A DNA stretch of 64,000 bases from CBDCYS01 sp965226245 (GTDB lineage Bacteria > Acidobacteriota > Terriglobia > Bryobacterales > UBA6623). The stretch is from contig CBDDCL010000015.1 of assembly GCA_965226245.1 (NCBI GenBank), positions 5,084,001-5,148,000 of the forward strand. The letters run 5' to 3'. How positions within the stretch are numbered: the stretch's first letter is position 1; every line of letters starts with the position of its first letter. Shown here in pieces: positions 51,819 through 61,303 of the stretch. The translations under genes were made by a program, and so were the position numbers. The notes below the pieces were generated by a model, which was not told where the DNA came from, did not search any database, and saw only the letters and a program-made list of their open reading frames with translations.

Positions 51819-52353
51819 GCAAGCAACCGATTGGGGTCCGTCGCTGGGAGCGCCAGAGGGTTGGGAGGGCTGGAGACTCTCCCGGTAATCGCGCGCCGGG
51901 GTTGTGTTGGCTAAGTCGTTTCAAGTCCCAAGAGCCGTTTCCTGAAAGGGCGAAGAGCCTGCCTCCCGCTTTATCTTCAGGACGAACTCCCATCTTGCCC
52001 GGCCAATTCGTGACCACCTCCGAGGAGCTGAGAAACGATCCGCACGCACAGCCAGCCAGTCGCTTCTTGCGTGACTCGAAAGTTGGACCGCGCGGGCGCC
52101 CTCCCCCCAGCGCCTCGGACCTGGCCGGCCTTTAATTCTTTTCGGCCGGATGGGAGCGATGCTTAACTGGAGAGCCGGGGGCGCCGAAGAGTGCGGCGGT
52201 GTTGAGTGCGTAAGTTCCCCGCACTCGGCGACGGCCGGGGTGTCCCCCGGGGACGAGACGCCGCGATCAAGCATTCATCGTCAGCGGCGGGGGCTTGCTG
52301 CATTGGTTGAGGAACACAGCGGTTGAGGAACACGGCGCGATCGGGATCACGGC
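51819..52353. other. Intergenic region, no gene seen
   Basis: GC-rich, with GGTGTCCCCCGGGGACGAGAC forming a short hairpin near 52237-52257. It separates the divergently regulated GGDEF gene from the uvrB 3' end. No conserved RNA recognised. Confidence 0.35.
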
Positions 52354-54354
52354 CTACCCGGCCGGTACAGGGCCGCTCAGCTCACCCGTGCGCAGCGACT
52401 TGATGCGATCACGCAGTGCGGCCGCCTTTTCGAACTCGAACTTCTGGGCCGCCTGGCGCATTTGATTTTCGAGACGCTCGACCAGCTTCGCCATCTCTTC
52501 GGGCGAAGACGGCAGCTCGACGTCATCTTCTTCGGCGGGAATGGGCAGGTAGTCTGCTTCGACGATGCGGGCGAGACTCATGTCGACGGGCTTGAGGATG
52601 CTTTCTGGAGTGATATTGTTGGCTTCGTTGTACTGCCTCTGGACAACGCGCCGCCGGTCGGTTTCGTCCATGGCCTGCTTCATGCTGTCGGTGATTCGGT
52701 CGGCGTAGAGCACGACTCGGCCGTTGATGTGGCGGGCGGCCCGTCCGATCGTCTGAATGAGCGACCCGGCCGAGCGCAGAAATCCCTCCTTGTCAGCGTC
52801 AAGGATGGCGACTAAGGAAACCTCCGGCAAGTCAAGCCCCTCCCGCAACAGGTTCACGCCGATCAGGACGTCGTATTCGCCGCGGCGCAAGTCGCGCAGC
52901 AAGCGAACCCGCTCCAGCGTGTCGATTTCCGAGTGCAGGTAGCGGCAGCGTACACCGGTTTCGGAGTAGTACTCGGCCAGATCCTCGGACATGCGCTTGG
53001 TCAGCGTGGTCACAAGGACGCGTTCGTTCAGTTCAGCCCGCTTGCGGATTGCTTCAAGCAAATCGTCGACCTGCCCTTTGACGGGCCGAACCTCAACCGC
53101 GGGGTCGATCAAGCCCGTTGGACGAATCAACTGTTCGACGACCACGCCGGACGACTTCGTCAGCTCATAAGGCCGGGGTGTCGCCGAGACGTAAATCACC
53201 TGATTGACGCGATGCTCGAACTCCTCAAAAGTAAGCGGACGGTTGTCGAGAGCGCTGGGCAGCCGAAAGCCGTGCCCCACCAGGGTTTCCTTTCGTGAGC
53301 GGTCTCCATGGTACATGCCGCGAAGCTGCGGAACTGTCTGGTGACTCTCGTCGATGAACATCACGGAGTCTTGCGGCAAGTAATCAAGCAGAGTCGGCGG
53401 AGGCTCGCCCGGCAGTCGCCCCGAGAAATGCCGGGAGTAGTTCTCAATTCCGTGGCAGTAGCCGATCTCGCGCATCATCTCGATGTCAAACAGCGTGCGC
53501 TGCGAAAGCCGCTGCGCCTCCAGCCGTTTGCCTTCTTTGTTGAGTTCGGCTACCCACCAGTCGAGTTCTTCCAGAATTCGTCCTATTGCGTCGTTGCGCG
53601 TCTCGTCGGACATGACGTAGTGACTGGCCGGGTAAATCGGCAGCCGCAAATACGTCTGGCGGACTTGCGCCGTCAGCGGATCAATTTGCGAGAGATTGTC
53701 GATCTCGTCTCCGAACAATTCGATGCGGTAGGCGTAGTCATCGTAGGTCGGAAGGACCTCGATTGTGTCGCCGATGACGCGGAAGTTTCCGCGTTTGAGA
53801 TCACCATCCTGGCGCTCGTAGAGGATCTTCACTAGATTGGCCGTGATCTCTTCGCGGGAGATGCGCTGTCCCTTTTCGAGCATCAGCAGCATGCCGTAGT
53901 AAGCTTCGGGAGAACCGAGGCCGTAGATGCAGCTCACGCTAGCGACGATGACGCAGTCGCGGCGTTCAAACAGCGACCGCGTGGCCGAGAGGCGCAGCAT
54001 GTCCAGCTCGTCATTGATCGTGGCTTCCTTTTCGATGTAGGTGTCGGTGGAAGGGAGGTAGGCCTCGGGCTGATAGTAGTCGTAGTAGCTGACGAAATAC
54101 TCGACGGCGTTGGCCGGAAAGAAGCCCTTGAATTCGTGGTAGAGCTGCGCTGCCAGGGTCTTGTTGTGCGCCAGGACCAAAGTGGGGCGTCCGATTTCCT
54201 CGATCACCTTGGCCATCGTGAAGGTCTTGCCCGAGCCGGTGACGCCCAACAAGACCTGGTGGGGCTCTGCGTCATTCAGTCCCCGGGACAACTGCTCGAT
54301 AGCGGTTGGCTGGTCCCCGCGCGGGGTGTAGGAAGATGCCAGACGGAAGTCCAT
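52354..54354 (-). CDS. uvrB: Excinuclease ABC subunit B
   Basis: 666 residues, the normal length. It has Walker A GVTGSGKTFTMAKVI, the damage-binding beta-hairpin region YYDYYQPEAYLPSTDTYIEK, helicase motif II FIDESHQ, motif VI QTIGRAARHINGRVVLYAD and the C-terminal UVR helix pair (KLVERLENQMRQAAQKFEFE) that contacts UvrC. UvrB verifies lesions delivered by UvrA and recruits UvrC in nucleotide excision repair. The start MDFRLASSYTPRGDQPTAI is typical. No uvrA or uvrC nearby. The upstream Shine-Dalgarno is weak. Confidence 0.98.
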   Translation of the reverse strand: MDFRLASSYTPRGDQPTAIEQLSRGLNDAEPHQVLLGVTGSGKTFTMAKVIEEIGRPTLVLAHNKTLAAQLYHEFKGFFPANAVEYFVSYYDYYQPEAYLPSTDTYIEKEATINDELDMLRLSATRSLFERRDCVIVASVSCIYGLGSPEAYYGMLLMLEKGQRISREEITANLVKILYERQDGDLKRGNFRVIGDTIEVLPTYDDYAYRIELFGDEIDNLSQIDPLTAQVRQTYLRLPIYPASHYVMSDETRNDAIGRILEELDWWVAELNKEGKRLEAQRLSQRTLFDIEMMREIGYCHGIENYSRHFSGRLPGEPPPTLLDYLPQDSVMFIDESHQTVPQLRGMYHGDRSRKETLVGHGFRLPSALDNRPLTFEEFEHRVNQVIYVSATPRPYELTKSSGVVVEQLIRPTGLIDPAVEVRPVKGQVDDLLEAIRKRAELNERVLVTTLTKRMSEDLAEYYSETGVRCRYLHSEIDTLERVRLLRDLRRGEYDVLIGVNLLREGLDLPEVSLVAILDADKEGFLRSAGSLIQTIGRAARHINGRVVLYADRITDSMKQAMDETDRRRVVQRQYNEANNITPESILKPVDMSLARIVEADYLPIPAEEDDVELPSSPEEMAKLVERLENQMRQAAQKFEFEKAAALRDRIKSLRTGELSGPVPAG

Positions 54355-55223
54355 GGATTGCCAGGGATAGGTTCAGAAGACCTCCACGCAGCCTCAATTG
54401 TAGAAGCTCCGGCAGGTTGTCGCGCGACTCTGGTGGTGACACTCCAGTGGTGAAGGGCCGGTTCGGCCAGGGAAGCACGTCGAGCCGGCTTCTAGAGGGT
54501 AGCTGGTGTCGTTGTGAGCAGGTTTGAGCGGATTTCGGAAAATTCGCCCTCCAGCGTGAGCAGGTTTGAGCGGATTTTGAAAAATTCACTGCTCTTGTCG
54601 CCGGGTCCTTGGGGCCGCAGGTCTGTTTGAAGCGGCGCTTGTTTGCTGTCCGTCATTGGTTCATCCGCATGCAGCCGCGTCTCGATTACTGGAGGCCCGG
54701 TGAAACGGGCTCGCCGATACCGTGAGCGGTGGCTGACAACCGGCCTAAAAAGCCGGTCTTCGAAACCCAAGCTACGCCAACGTGGTTCAGCCATCGTTGC
54801 TAAGTTCATTATAGCGGGCTTGTCAAGTTTCTTTGGGCTGATTTCGGCTTAAGTGATTGAAAATACTAGGTTGGATTGGTCGTCGAGCTTAAATAAAGGC
54901 AGACACAGTGACCTTTAGGGACAATACTGTTCAGTGAGCGATTTGGGGGCTGCGTTCGGTTGCCCAGGCCGTTGTATTTCTTTCGTCGCAAGACGGATAC
55001 CGCCGTCCTGCGCCCCTTGCGTGGATTCTCCCTCGAGGGGTTTCGGACCCAGGGTTCCGCTTCGCTCCACCCATGGGCTACGATCCGGCGCCGCTTCGCG
55101 GCTCAAAAGGCTCTAAGTGAACAGCATTGCCCTTTAAGGAGCTTTTCGAGGGGCTCAGTTCCATTCTGGCGCGACGGGCCACATTGGATGACCGCTCTCT
55201 TTCGGTCGCGGCTCGGCGCCCTC
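54355..55223. other. Repeat-rich intergenic region
   Basis: It contains a tandem pair of a 42-base unit (54514-54555 and 54556-54590, beginning GTGAGCAGGTTTGAGCGGAT), hairpins GCCCGGTGAAACGGGC and CCGGCCTAAAAAGCCGG, and the family 2 repeat at 55041-55122. No gene seen. Confidence 0.5.
55041..55122 (-). repeat. Interspersed repeat, family 2, second copy
   Basis: Reverse complement of 23496-23590 with scattered differences; shared blocks are ACTTAGAGCC, GAGCCGCGAAGCGGCG, GGATCGTAGCCCA and GGTGGAGCGAAGCGG. Confidence 0.65.
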
Positions 55224-55697
55224 TCACTGGAAATTCTCCGCCAGCATCAGGTCCGAACCGCTCTGACCCAGTTGCGAGACGATCAGCCAAGCGCCGTTCG
55301 GGGAGACGTCCAAGCCTCCGCCGGCCAGATTCGGCCGATTCGGAAGCTCCGTGATGAGAGAGACCCGGCCATCCCGCAAGTTGAGAAACTTCACTCCCCA
55401 GCCCTCACCCGGAAACGAAGCGGGGTCCCGATCCGCGAAGTAAACTCCCTCCTCCACAACTGTCCAGTTCCGATTCGATGAGAGACTTTCCACCACTGGC
55501 GCTTCTTCGCCTCCCGCGGCCGGAACCCGCCAGATCGCGTTTGGCTGCCCGCGCGTTTTGTCGTAATAGACCCACTTTCCGTCAGGCGATTCGAAAGCGA
55601 CAAAGCCGCCCTGCCGCGTCACCTGGACCGCCGCGGCGCCTTCGGGCTCCTCACCCTCCACAGGGACTTTCCAGACCTGCCCCTCTCCAGACCGATT

Positions 55698-55841
55698 CGA
55701 CTCGAAATAGATCCAGCGTCCGTCCCTTGACCAGCTTGGCACTACATCTTCGGACGGATCGGTAGTGATCTGTCGCGGCGCACCCCCCGATGCGCCGACC
55801 ACAAAAATGTCGGCATTGCCCCCGGGACGCGAGTCGAAGAC
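55698..55841. repeat. 144-bp direct repeat, left copy
   Basis: Identical to 56290-56433 wherever I compared. It begins CGACTCGAAATAGATCC and ends GCGAGTCGAAGAC. The pair flanks the partial IS1595 copy. Confidence 0.95.
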
Positions 55842-56289
55842 GGATCGCGGATGCCTCAGCGGCGAGCTTGGAAGCCTTTGTCGAAGAAGCTATCCAACCT
55901 GGCAGCCTCGTGCACACCGACGGCTGGGAAGGCTATGCGGGATTGGAGAACAAAGGATACCGCCATGAAGTCACCGTGCTGCGCGGGAAGCGGCAATCGG
56001 CGAGTAAGCTGCTGCCGAGAGTCCATCGTGTCGCCTCTCTGCTAAAGCGCTGGCTGTTGGGGACCCACCAGGGGGCTGTCAGTCACGAGTATTTGGACTA
56101 CTACCTGGACGAGTTCACGTTCCGCTTCAACCGGCGGACCTCACGGTCGCGCGGCAAACTTTTCTATCGCCTCCTCCAGCAGGCGGTCGCCGCCGACCCT
56201 GCTCCCTATAAGACAATGGTCGAGGCCACCAGGGCCGGCACCCCCACCCCCAAGATGTAGTGGCTACTGGAGTCAACTAAATACCCCAT
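55842..56289 (+). mobile_element. IS1595-family element, copy 3, 5'-truncated (448 bp)
   Basis: It matches 4632-5079 of copy 1, covering the last 140 or so transposase residues and the complete right end ATACCCCAT. The left part, with the zinc ribbon and first catalytic Asp, is absent. The left junction shares only one base with the IS sequence. The right flank is kinase sequence as expected for a normal insertion. Confidence 0.95.
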
Positions 56290-56433
56290 CGACTCGAAAT
56301 AGATCCAGCGTCCGTCCCTTGACCAGCTTGGCACTACATCTTCGGACGGATCGGTAGTGATCTGTCGCGGCGCACCCCCCGATGCGCCGACCACAAAAAT
56401 GTCGGCATTGCCCCCGGGACGCGAGTCGAAGAC
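56290..56433. repeat. 144-bp direct repeat, right copy
   Basis: Second copy of 55698-55841, starting directly at the IS right end. Confidence 0.95.
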
Positions 56434-58467
56434 AATGCTCCGCGCGTCCGGGGACCAGCGCGGCGTACCGGTGTTCGGGCCGTTGAAAGACGTCAGTTGA
56501 AGCGCATTGGAGCCGTCGGCGTCGCACACCCAGATTTCCATAGTTCCAGAACGAGCGGAGGCGAAAACGATCCGTTTGCCGTCGGGACTGAATCGTCCGC
56601 TGACGTCGCGTCGGGTCGATGCGATCAACGGCCTCATCGGCTTGCGGACGCCAGCGGAGGCTAAGTCGATCCGCCAAATGTTGCGGTCGGATACGGCGCG
56701 CGGGTAGGCCAGTCGTCTCGCTTGGGGGGCCAGCGCAGGCTTTCCAGAGACACCTCCCGCAACGGCCACCTGCCGCGGGTTGCCGCCGGAAGCCAGAATG
56801 CGATAGAGAGCCCCGCCGCCGGCCTGCAAGCCCGCCGAGAAAATGATTTCACGGCCATCGGAAGTCCAGGCCAAACCACCGACGAGCGTGCCGAGATCGG
56901 TAACCCGCTCGAGCTGGCCTCCCGTCACGCGTACAACATAAATGTCTTGAACGCGGCTGGCCGTCGAGCGCACGAAGGCCACCTTTTGACCGTCCGGCGA
57001 AAAGTCGGGCAAAAGGTCCAACCCCGTACTCACACGGGGCTGCGTCAGACGCCGCTTTTCGCCTGTCTCCACCGAGAGCAGGAAGATTCCATAGGGCTCC
57101 CGCGGCGAGTCGCGCCCAACTACGGCCAGCTGCTTCCCATCCGGGGACCATGCCAGGCCCAAGCTCCTCCACCGCTGGCGGTCAAGCAGGCTGTCAATCC
57201 GCGCCAACGTACGCTCGGGCCCGCCAATGGGCGGTACCAGCATGACATCGGCGGCCCCCTCGGATTGGGAGCCGAACCGCAGGAAAGCGATCTGGCGACC
57301 GTCCGGTGACCACGCAGGCGAACCGTCCTCAGCCGGGTCATCGGTCAGCCGAACCGAAGTCCCTTCTCCAACAAGCTTGACATAGATGTCGAAGTTGTCC
57401 TGGTTGTCGCCGTCCCATACAAATACGACCTGATCGCCACTGGGAGAAAAGCTGGGGTCCGACTCCTGTCCCGCGTAAGTCGTCAGCGGCGTGACACGGA
57501 ACGGCGGCTCGGGCGATTCCGCGGGCTGCCGCAAGGACCCAAGCCAAACCCCGGCTGCGACGAGAACAACAGCAGCTAGAGCCGCGCCAGCCCTCAAGGC
57601 CTTTTGCCTGAAGCCCCGCCGAGCCAGCGGGGCGGGGCGGGATGCTCCAGATTCGCGCTCTTTCCCCAGCGTTCGCAGATCCACCAGTATTTCATCGACG
57701 TGCTGATAGCGCTCGCCCGCATCCTTGGACATCGCCTTGCCGACAAGGCGGTCAAGTTCGGTGGGTAGGCCCACCCGCAAGGCTGTGATCGGCTCGGCCT
57801 CTTCCTTTGCGATCGCATAGAGCACGGCCTGCTGGCGTTCGCCCTCAAACGGCAGGCGGCCAGTGACCATCTCGTAAATCACCACTCCGAGTGACCAGAT
57901 GTCGGTCCGCCGGTCGGTCGGCAATCGTTGCGCTTGCTCCGGCGACATGTAGGCCGGTGTCCCCAGCATGGTCGCGGTTTTCGTCAGTTGGGACCGCTCG
58001 GCAAGCTGCGCCAAGCCGAAATCCATGACCTTGACTTGGCCCTGCGGGGTGACCATCAGATTGGCGCTTTTGATGTCTCGGTGGACGATGCCCTTTTCGT
58101 GGGCGGCTTGCAGACCTTGTGCAGTTTGAATGGCGATGTCCAAAGCCTCTTCCAGCTTCAGCGGGCGCTCTGCAATCTTGTCTTTGACGGTCTGACCTTC
58201 GATCAAGGCCATAGCGATAAAGGTCTCGCCTCCGGCCTCATCGATTTCATAGACAGTGCAAATGTTGGAGTGATCGAGAGCAGCAGCGGCTTGCGCTTCA
58301 CGAAGGAAACGCTCCCTATGTTCCTCGTCCTCTAGAACGTCGGAGCGAAGGAATTTCAGGGCGACGAAACGCTTGAGCTTGGTGTCCTCGGCCTTATAGA
58401 CCACACCCATGCCGCCCCGGCCGAGTTCGGAGAGGACCTTGTAGTGGCTGATGGTGGAGCCGGTCAC

Positions 58468-58505
58468 GACTCCCAATTGTACCGCTACCGGATACCTGGT
58501 GGTAA
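58468..58505 (-). promoter_or_regulatory. Promoter of the second kinase gene, probably leaderless
   Basis: On the minus strand, TTACCACCAGGTATCCG and AGCGG precede TACAAT (58481-58476), then eight bases, then the GTG at 58467. The block is nearly the same as that at 24182-24215. Confidence 0.55.
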
Positions 58506-58562
58506 GTGTGTCCAGTGAAGGCTGGCATTACTTCGACACAGTGCGGCATCATATTGTATGTG

Positions 58563-58697
58563 TCGTATGTGCCGAAAGGCAAGAAACGGACGGCCTTGCT
58601 GCGCAAGCTCGAGAAGATTTTCCGAAGCTTTCGATCCCAGTCGCTGAACGGGTTGATTGAAACGATCAATCCGATTCTGCGCGGCTGGGTGAAGTAG
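58563..58697 (+). pseudogene. Fragment of a group II intron reverse transcriptase/maturase
   Basis: The frame reads VPKGKKRTALLRKLEKIFRS, then LNGLIETINPILRGWVK and TAG. This matches the maturase/X-domain segment of group II intron proteins (usual form IEEINPILRGWVNYF). About 45 residues remain; no intron RNA domain V was recognised. It lies 15 bases before obg. Confidence 0.7.
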
Positions 58698-58711
58698 TCA
58701 GTAATTGTTCA

Positions 58712-59734
58712 ATGTTTGTTGACGAAGCGAAGATTTCGGTCAAGGCGGGGGACGGCGGAAGCGGCTGTGTTGCGTTTCGGCGGGAGAGGTTCATTCCGCG
58801 AGGCGGCCCGTCCGGCGGAGACGGTGGCCGCGGCGGCCACGTCATTCTGCGCGCCAACAAGCAGCACAATACACTTGTGCAATTCCGGTTCAAGCCGATC
58901 CACGAAGCCGGGCGCGGGCGGCATGGAGAAGGCAGCAACAAGACCGGGCGCGGTGGCGGGGACCTCATCCTGGAAGTTCCCGCCGGCACCATCGTGCATG
59001 ACGCGGAGACCCACGAGAAGCTTTTCGACTTTGTCGAGCACGATCAGGAATTCGTGGTGGCAAGGGGGGGCAGAGGCGGGCGCGGCAATGCCCGCTTTGC
59101 AACGTCGACGAACCAGGCCCCGAGGCATTTCGAGCCAGGAACTCCCGGAGAAGAAAGGATCCTGCGACTCGAGCTGAAGCTGCTGGCGGATGTGGGGTTG
59201 ATCGGCTTTCCGAACGCCGGAAAATCGACTCTGATTTCTCGCATCTCGGCCGCCCGCCCCAAGATCGCCGACTATCCGTTCACAACGCTTCAACCGCACC
59301 TGGGAGTTGTGGCGATCGACGAGTACCAAAGCTTCCTGATGGCCGACATACCCGGGCTGATCGAAGGGGCGCACGAAGGTCACGGGCTCGGCATGCAATT
59401 CCTGCGGCACATCGAGCGCACGCGCCTGCTCTGTCACCTGATCGACGTTGGCGAGTTCAGCAGCCGTGATCCGGCCGGGGACTTCGACGTCATCGTCCAG
59501 GAGCTGGGCAGCTTCTCCGCGAAGTTGTTGGAGAAGCCGATGGTTGTCGTCGCCTCGAAGATTGACACGATGCAAGACAGTGACCGGGCCGATCGGTTGA
59601 AGGTGTTGTGCGAAGAGCGCGAACTGCCGTTTTTCGCTATTTCAGCGGTTACCGGCGCGGGCGTCGAGCAGTTGAAATACTACCTCGGCTCTCAGGTGAG
59701 GGAGAGCCGTCAAGCAGCGGCAGGAGACAAGTGA
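58712..59734 (+). CDS. obg: Obg family GTPase
   Basis: 340 residues. The glycine-rich OBG fold (1-158; GDGGSGCVAFRRERFIPRGG, GGDGGRGGHVILRA) is followed by the G domain: G1 GFPNAGKSTL, G2 YPFTTL, G3 DIPGLIEGAHEG, G4-like ASKIDT and G5 ISAVTGAG. The C-terminal OCT domain of some homologues is absent. It acts in 50S ribosome assembly and stress control. The stop overlaps the nadD start (GTGA). No Shine-Dalgarno sequence precedes the ATG; the region upstream is a group II maturase fragment. Confidence 0.97.
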   Translation: MFVDEAKISVKAGDGGSGCVAFRRERFIPRGGPSGGDGGRGGHVILRANKQHNTLVQFRFKPIHEAGRGRHGEGSNKTGRGGGDLILEVPAGTIVHDAETHEKLFDFVEHDQEFVVARGGRGGRGNARFATSTNQAPRHFEPGTPGEERILRLELKLLADVGLIGFPNAGKSTLISRISAARPKIADYPFTTLQPHLGVVAIDEYQSFLMADIPGLIEGAHEGHGLGMQFLRHIERTRLLCHLIDVGEFSSRDPAGDFDVIVQELGSFSAKLLEKPMVVVASKIDTMQDSDRADRLKVLCEERELPFFAISAVTGAGVEQLKYYLGSQVRESRQAAAGDK

Positions 59735-60336
59735 GCGTTGCTATCTTCGGAGGAACGTTTGATCCGATCCACCGCGGCCACGTCGAGATCGCGCGGGCCG
59801 CGGCAAACCGTTTTGGGCTGGAGCAGGTGCTATTCGTCCCTTCCGGGCGCCCTCCACACAAGCGGGATCACCCCGAAGCCAGCTACGAGCACCGCTTTCG
59901 CATGGCGGCGCTTGCCTGCAAAGCAGACCCGCGATTCCGGCCTTCCCGGCTGGAAGCTCCTGATAGGGGATCAAGCCCTCACTACTCGGTGGATACGATT
60001 CGCCGAGCCGGTGATCAACTTGTTTCGGGGGAAAAGCTGTTCTTCATCACCGGCAGCGATGCTTTCACCGAAGTCACCCTGTGGTACGAGTGGCGCAAGG
60101 TGGCGGCGGCGGTCGAGTTTATTGTTGTGAGCCGCCCCGGAGCGCATTTTCGGCCGGGCGAAGCTCCCGCCGAAATTGACGCTCACTGGCTGGGTGGCCT
60201 CGAGCTGCCGATTTCTTCGACCGATGTTCGGGAGCGACTGCGTTCAGGCGTCAAACCAGATGAGCTGTTGCCTACGGAAATCGCCGAGTACATTGTCAGG
60301 CATGGTCTCTATGTGAGGCCGAGGGCAGGGAAGTAG
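59731..60336 (+). CDS. nadD: Nicotinate-nucleotide adenylyltransferase
   Basis: 201 residues. The nucleotidyltransferase signature is SVAIFGGTFDPIHRGHVEIA (T/HxGH as HRGH), with FVPSGRPPHK, the SDAF loop near FFITGSDAFTEV and the late ISSTDVRERLRSG (ISSTxxR). It joins ATP and nicotinate mononucleotide in NAD synthesis. The start is the GTG at 59731 with GGAG seven bases upstream; it overlaps the obg stop, so the pair is translationally coupled, as in many bacteria. The ribosome silencing factor gene that often follows is absent. Confidence 0.97.
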   Translation: MSVAIFGGTFDPIHRGHVEIARAAANRFGLEQVLFVPSGRPPHKRDHPEASYEHRFRMAALACKADPRFRPSRLEAPDRGSSPHYSVDTIRRAGDQLVSGEKLFFITGSDAFTEVTLWYEWRKVAAAVEFIVVSRPGAHFRPGEAPAEIDAHWLGGLELPISSTDVRERLRSGVKPDELLPTEIAEYIVRHGLYVRPRAGK

Positions 60337-60492
60337 GACTCAGGAGCCGCGAGAGGCGGCAACCTCCGCAAGACCAACCCGGCTGATGGTTGCCGGAGGG
60401 CCGGATTTCCGCTTATTGGGGCAAAGTGTCCTGCTTTTGGCGACTTCCCTGAATTTTTGGGGTACTCTGCATGTTAAAGATCGACCCTAGGG

Positions 60493-61303
60493 CTAAGGCG
60501 CATCACTGGAGCGGACAAGCGTGCTCTCGGACCCGTCCGCCCGCCAAGTCACGGAGCTGATGCGTTGCGCTGGCGCGGCCCTGGATGCCGCGGGCTCCTC
60601 TGAATCCAAGCCATCTGCCGGAGCATTTGGCAGCGTGAAATGAAACGTAGCGCCCTGCCCAACCGCGGACTCCACCCAAAGCTGCCCGCTGTGTTGGTCC
60701 ACGATTCTTTTACAGGTCGCAAGGCCGATGCCTGAGCCGTCGAATTCTTGCCGTGAATGGAGGCGTTTGAAGGGCGCGAATATCGCTGCGTGGTGCTGCG
60801 CGTCGATGCCAATCCCGTTGTCCTCTACCGAGATTCTCCACTGGTCGCCTTCACGACGGGACGTAACTTTCACGACCGGCTCTCGGCCCCCAAATTTGAT
60901 GCCGTTGGAAATCAGATTCTGCAGCAGCTGGACGAGCGCAACTTCGTCTGCCGCCACCGCCGGCGGCATGGGGCCCACGATAACCCTTGCTTGAGTCTCT
61001 TCGATGAGAGCCTGCAGGTTTTCTACGACAGACTTCATGCACGACTTGAGGTCAACCGGACCCAGGGCCTTCGCGGACCTTCCCGCGCGGGAGTATTCCA
61101 GAAGGCTGTCCAGCATCTTCGTCATGCGGCCCACCGTCCGAAGAGCCGCTACAAGAAACTCATTGCCCTCGGCGTCCAGAGGCGTGTCTTGATAGAAGTC
61201 AAGTATCACTTCCAGATTGTTTCTTACAGCGCACAGGGGGTCTTCAAATCGTGCGAGGCAACCGAAACGAAAGCTTCGAGCTCTCTCTGCTTTTCGGCTA
61301 CTA
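60493..61303 (-). pseudogene. Histidine kinase half of a receiver-kinase hybrid, cut off by IS630
   Basis: It begins at the insertion point with LVAEKQRELEAFVSVASHDLKTP (H-box His), then one missing base in the CCCCC run (61236-61240 on the plus strand) shifts the frame, which continues AVRNNLEVILDFYQ. HisKA and HATPase_c follow: N-box NLISNGIKF, G1 DNGIGID, G2 GSGIGLATCKRI. The C-terminal tail is Ala/Glu-rich. With the IS removed and the base restored it joins in frame to the receiver at 62534-62947, giving a protein of about 408 residues. It resembles the kinases of phytochrome-type clusters. Confidence 0.85.

Larger units (their letters stand above)
55224..58467 (-). pseudogene. Second Ser/Thr kinase-TolB propeller gene, broken by partial IS1595 and a 144-bp duplication
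   Basis: The 5' part (58467 to 56290) encodes an intact kinase domain (GRGGMGVVYKAED, VALKFL, HRDIKSANLMV, DFGLAQ, GTPAYMSPEQ), one membrane helix (AGAALAAVVLVAAGVWLG) and most of a TolB propeller (repeated FSPDGK/WSPDGR blades). It then runs into the IS end, adding MGYLVDSSSHYIL and stopping at 56206. The remaining blades lie at 55697-55224. The 144 bases before the break are present twice (55698-55841 and 56290-56433). The kinase half is close to the 24216 protein. The GTG start at 58467 is supported by the paralogue and by TACAAT eight bases upstream. Confidence 0.9.

Noticed and set aside
51819..52000. Possible cyclic-di-GMP riboswitch upstream of the GGDEF gene
   Set aside because: The minus strand has a GGAAAC...GGGAC...AAAC stretch, but the conserved GEMM core and receptor were not found.
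55842..56260. Third IS1595 copy as an active element
   Set aside because: It lacks the left end, zinc ribbon and first catalytic residue; the visible frame is a 149-residue remnant fused to host sequence.
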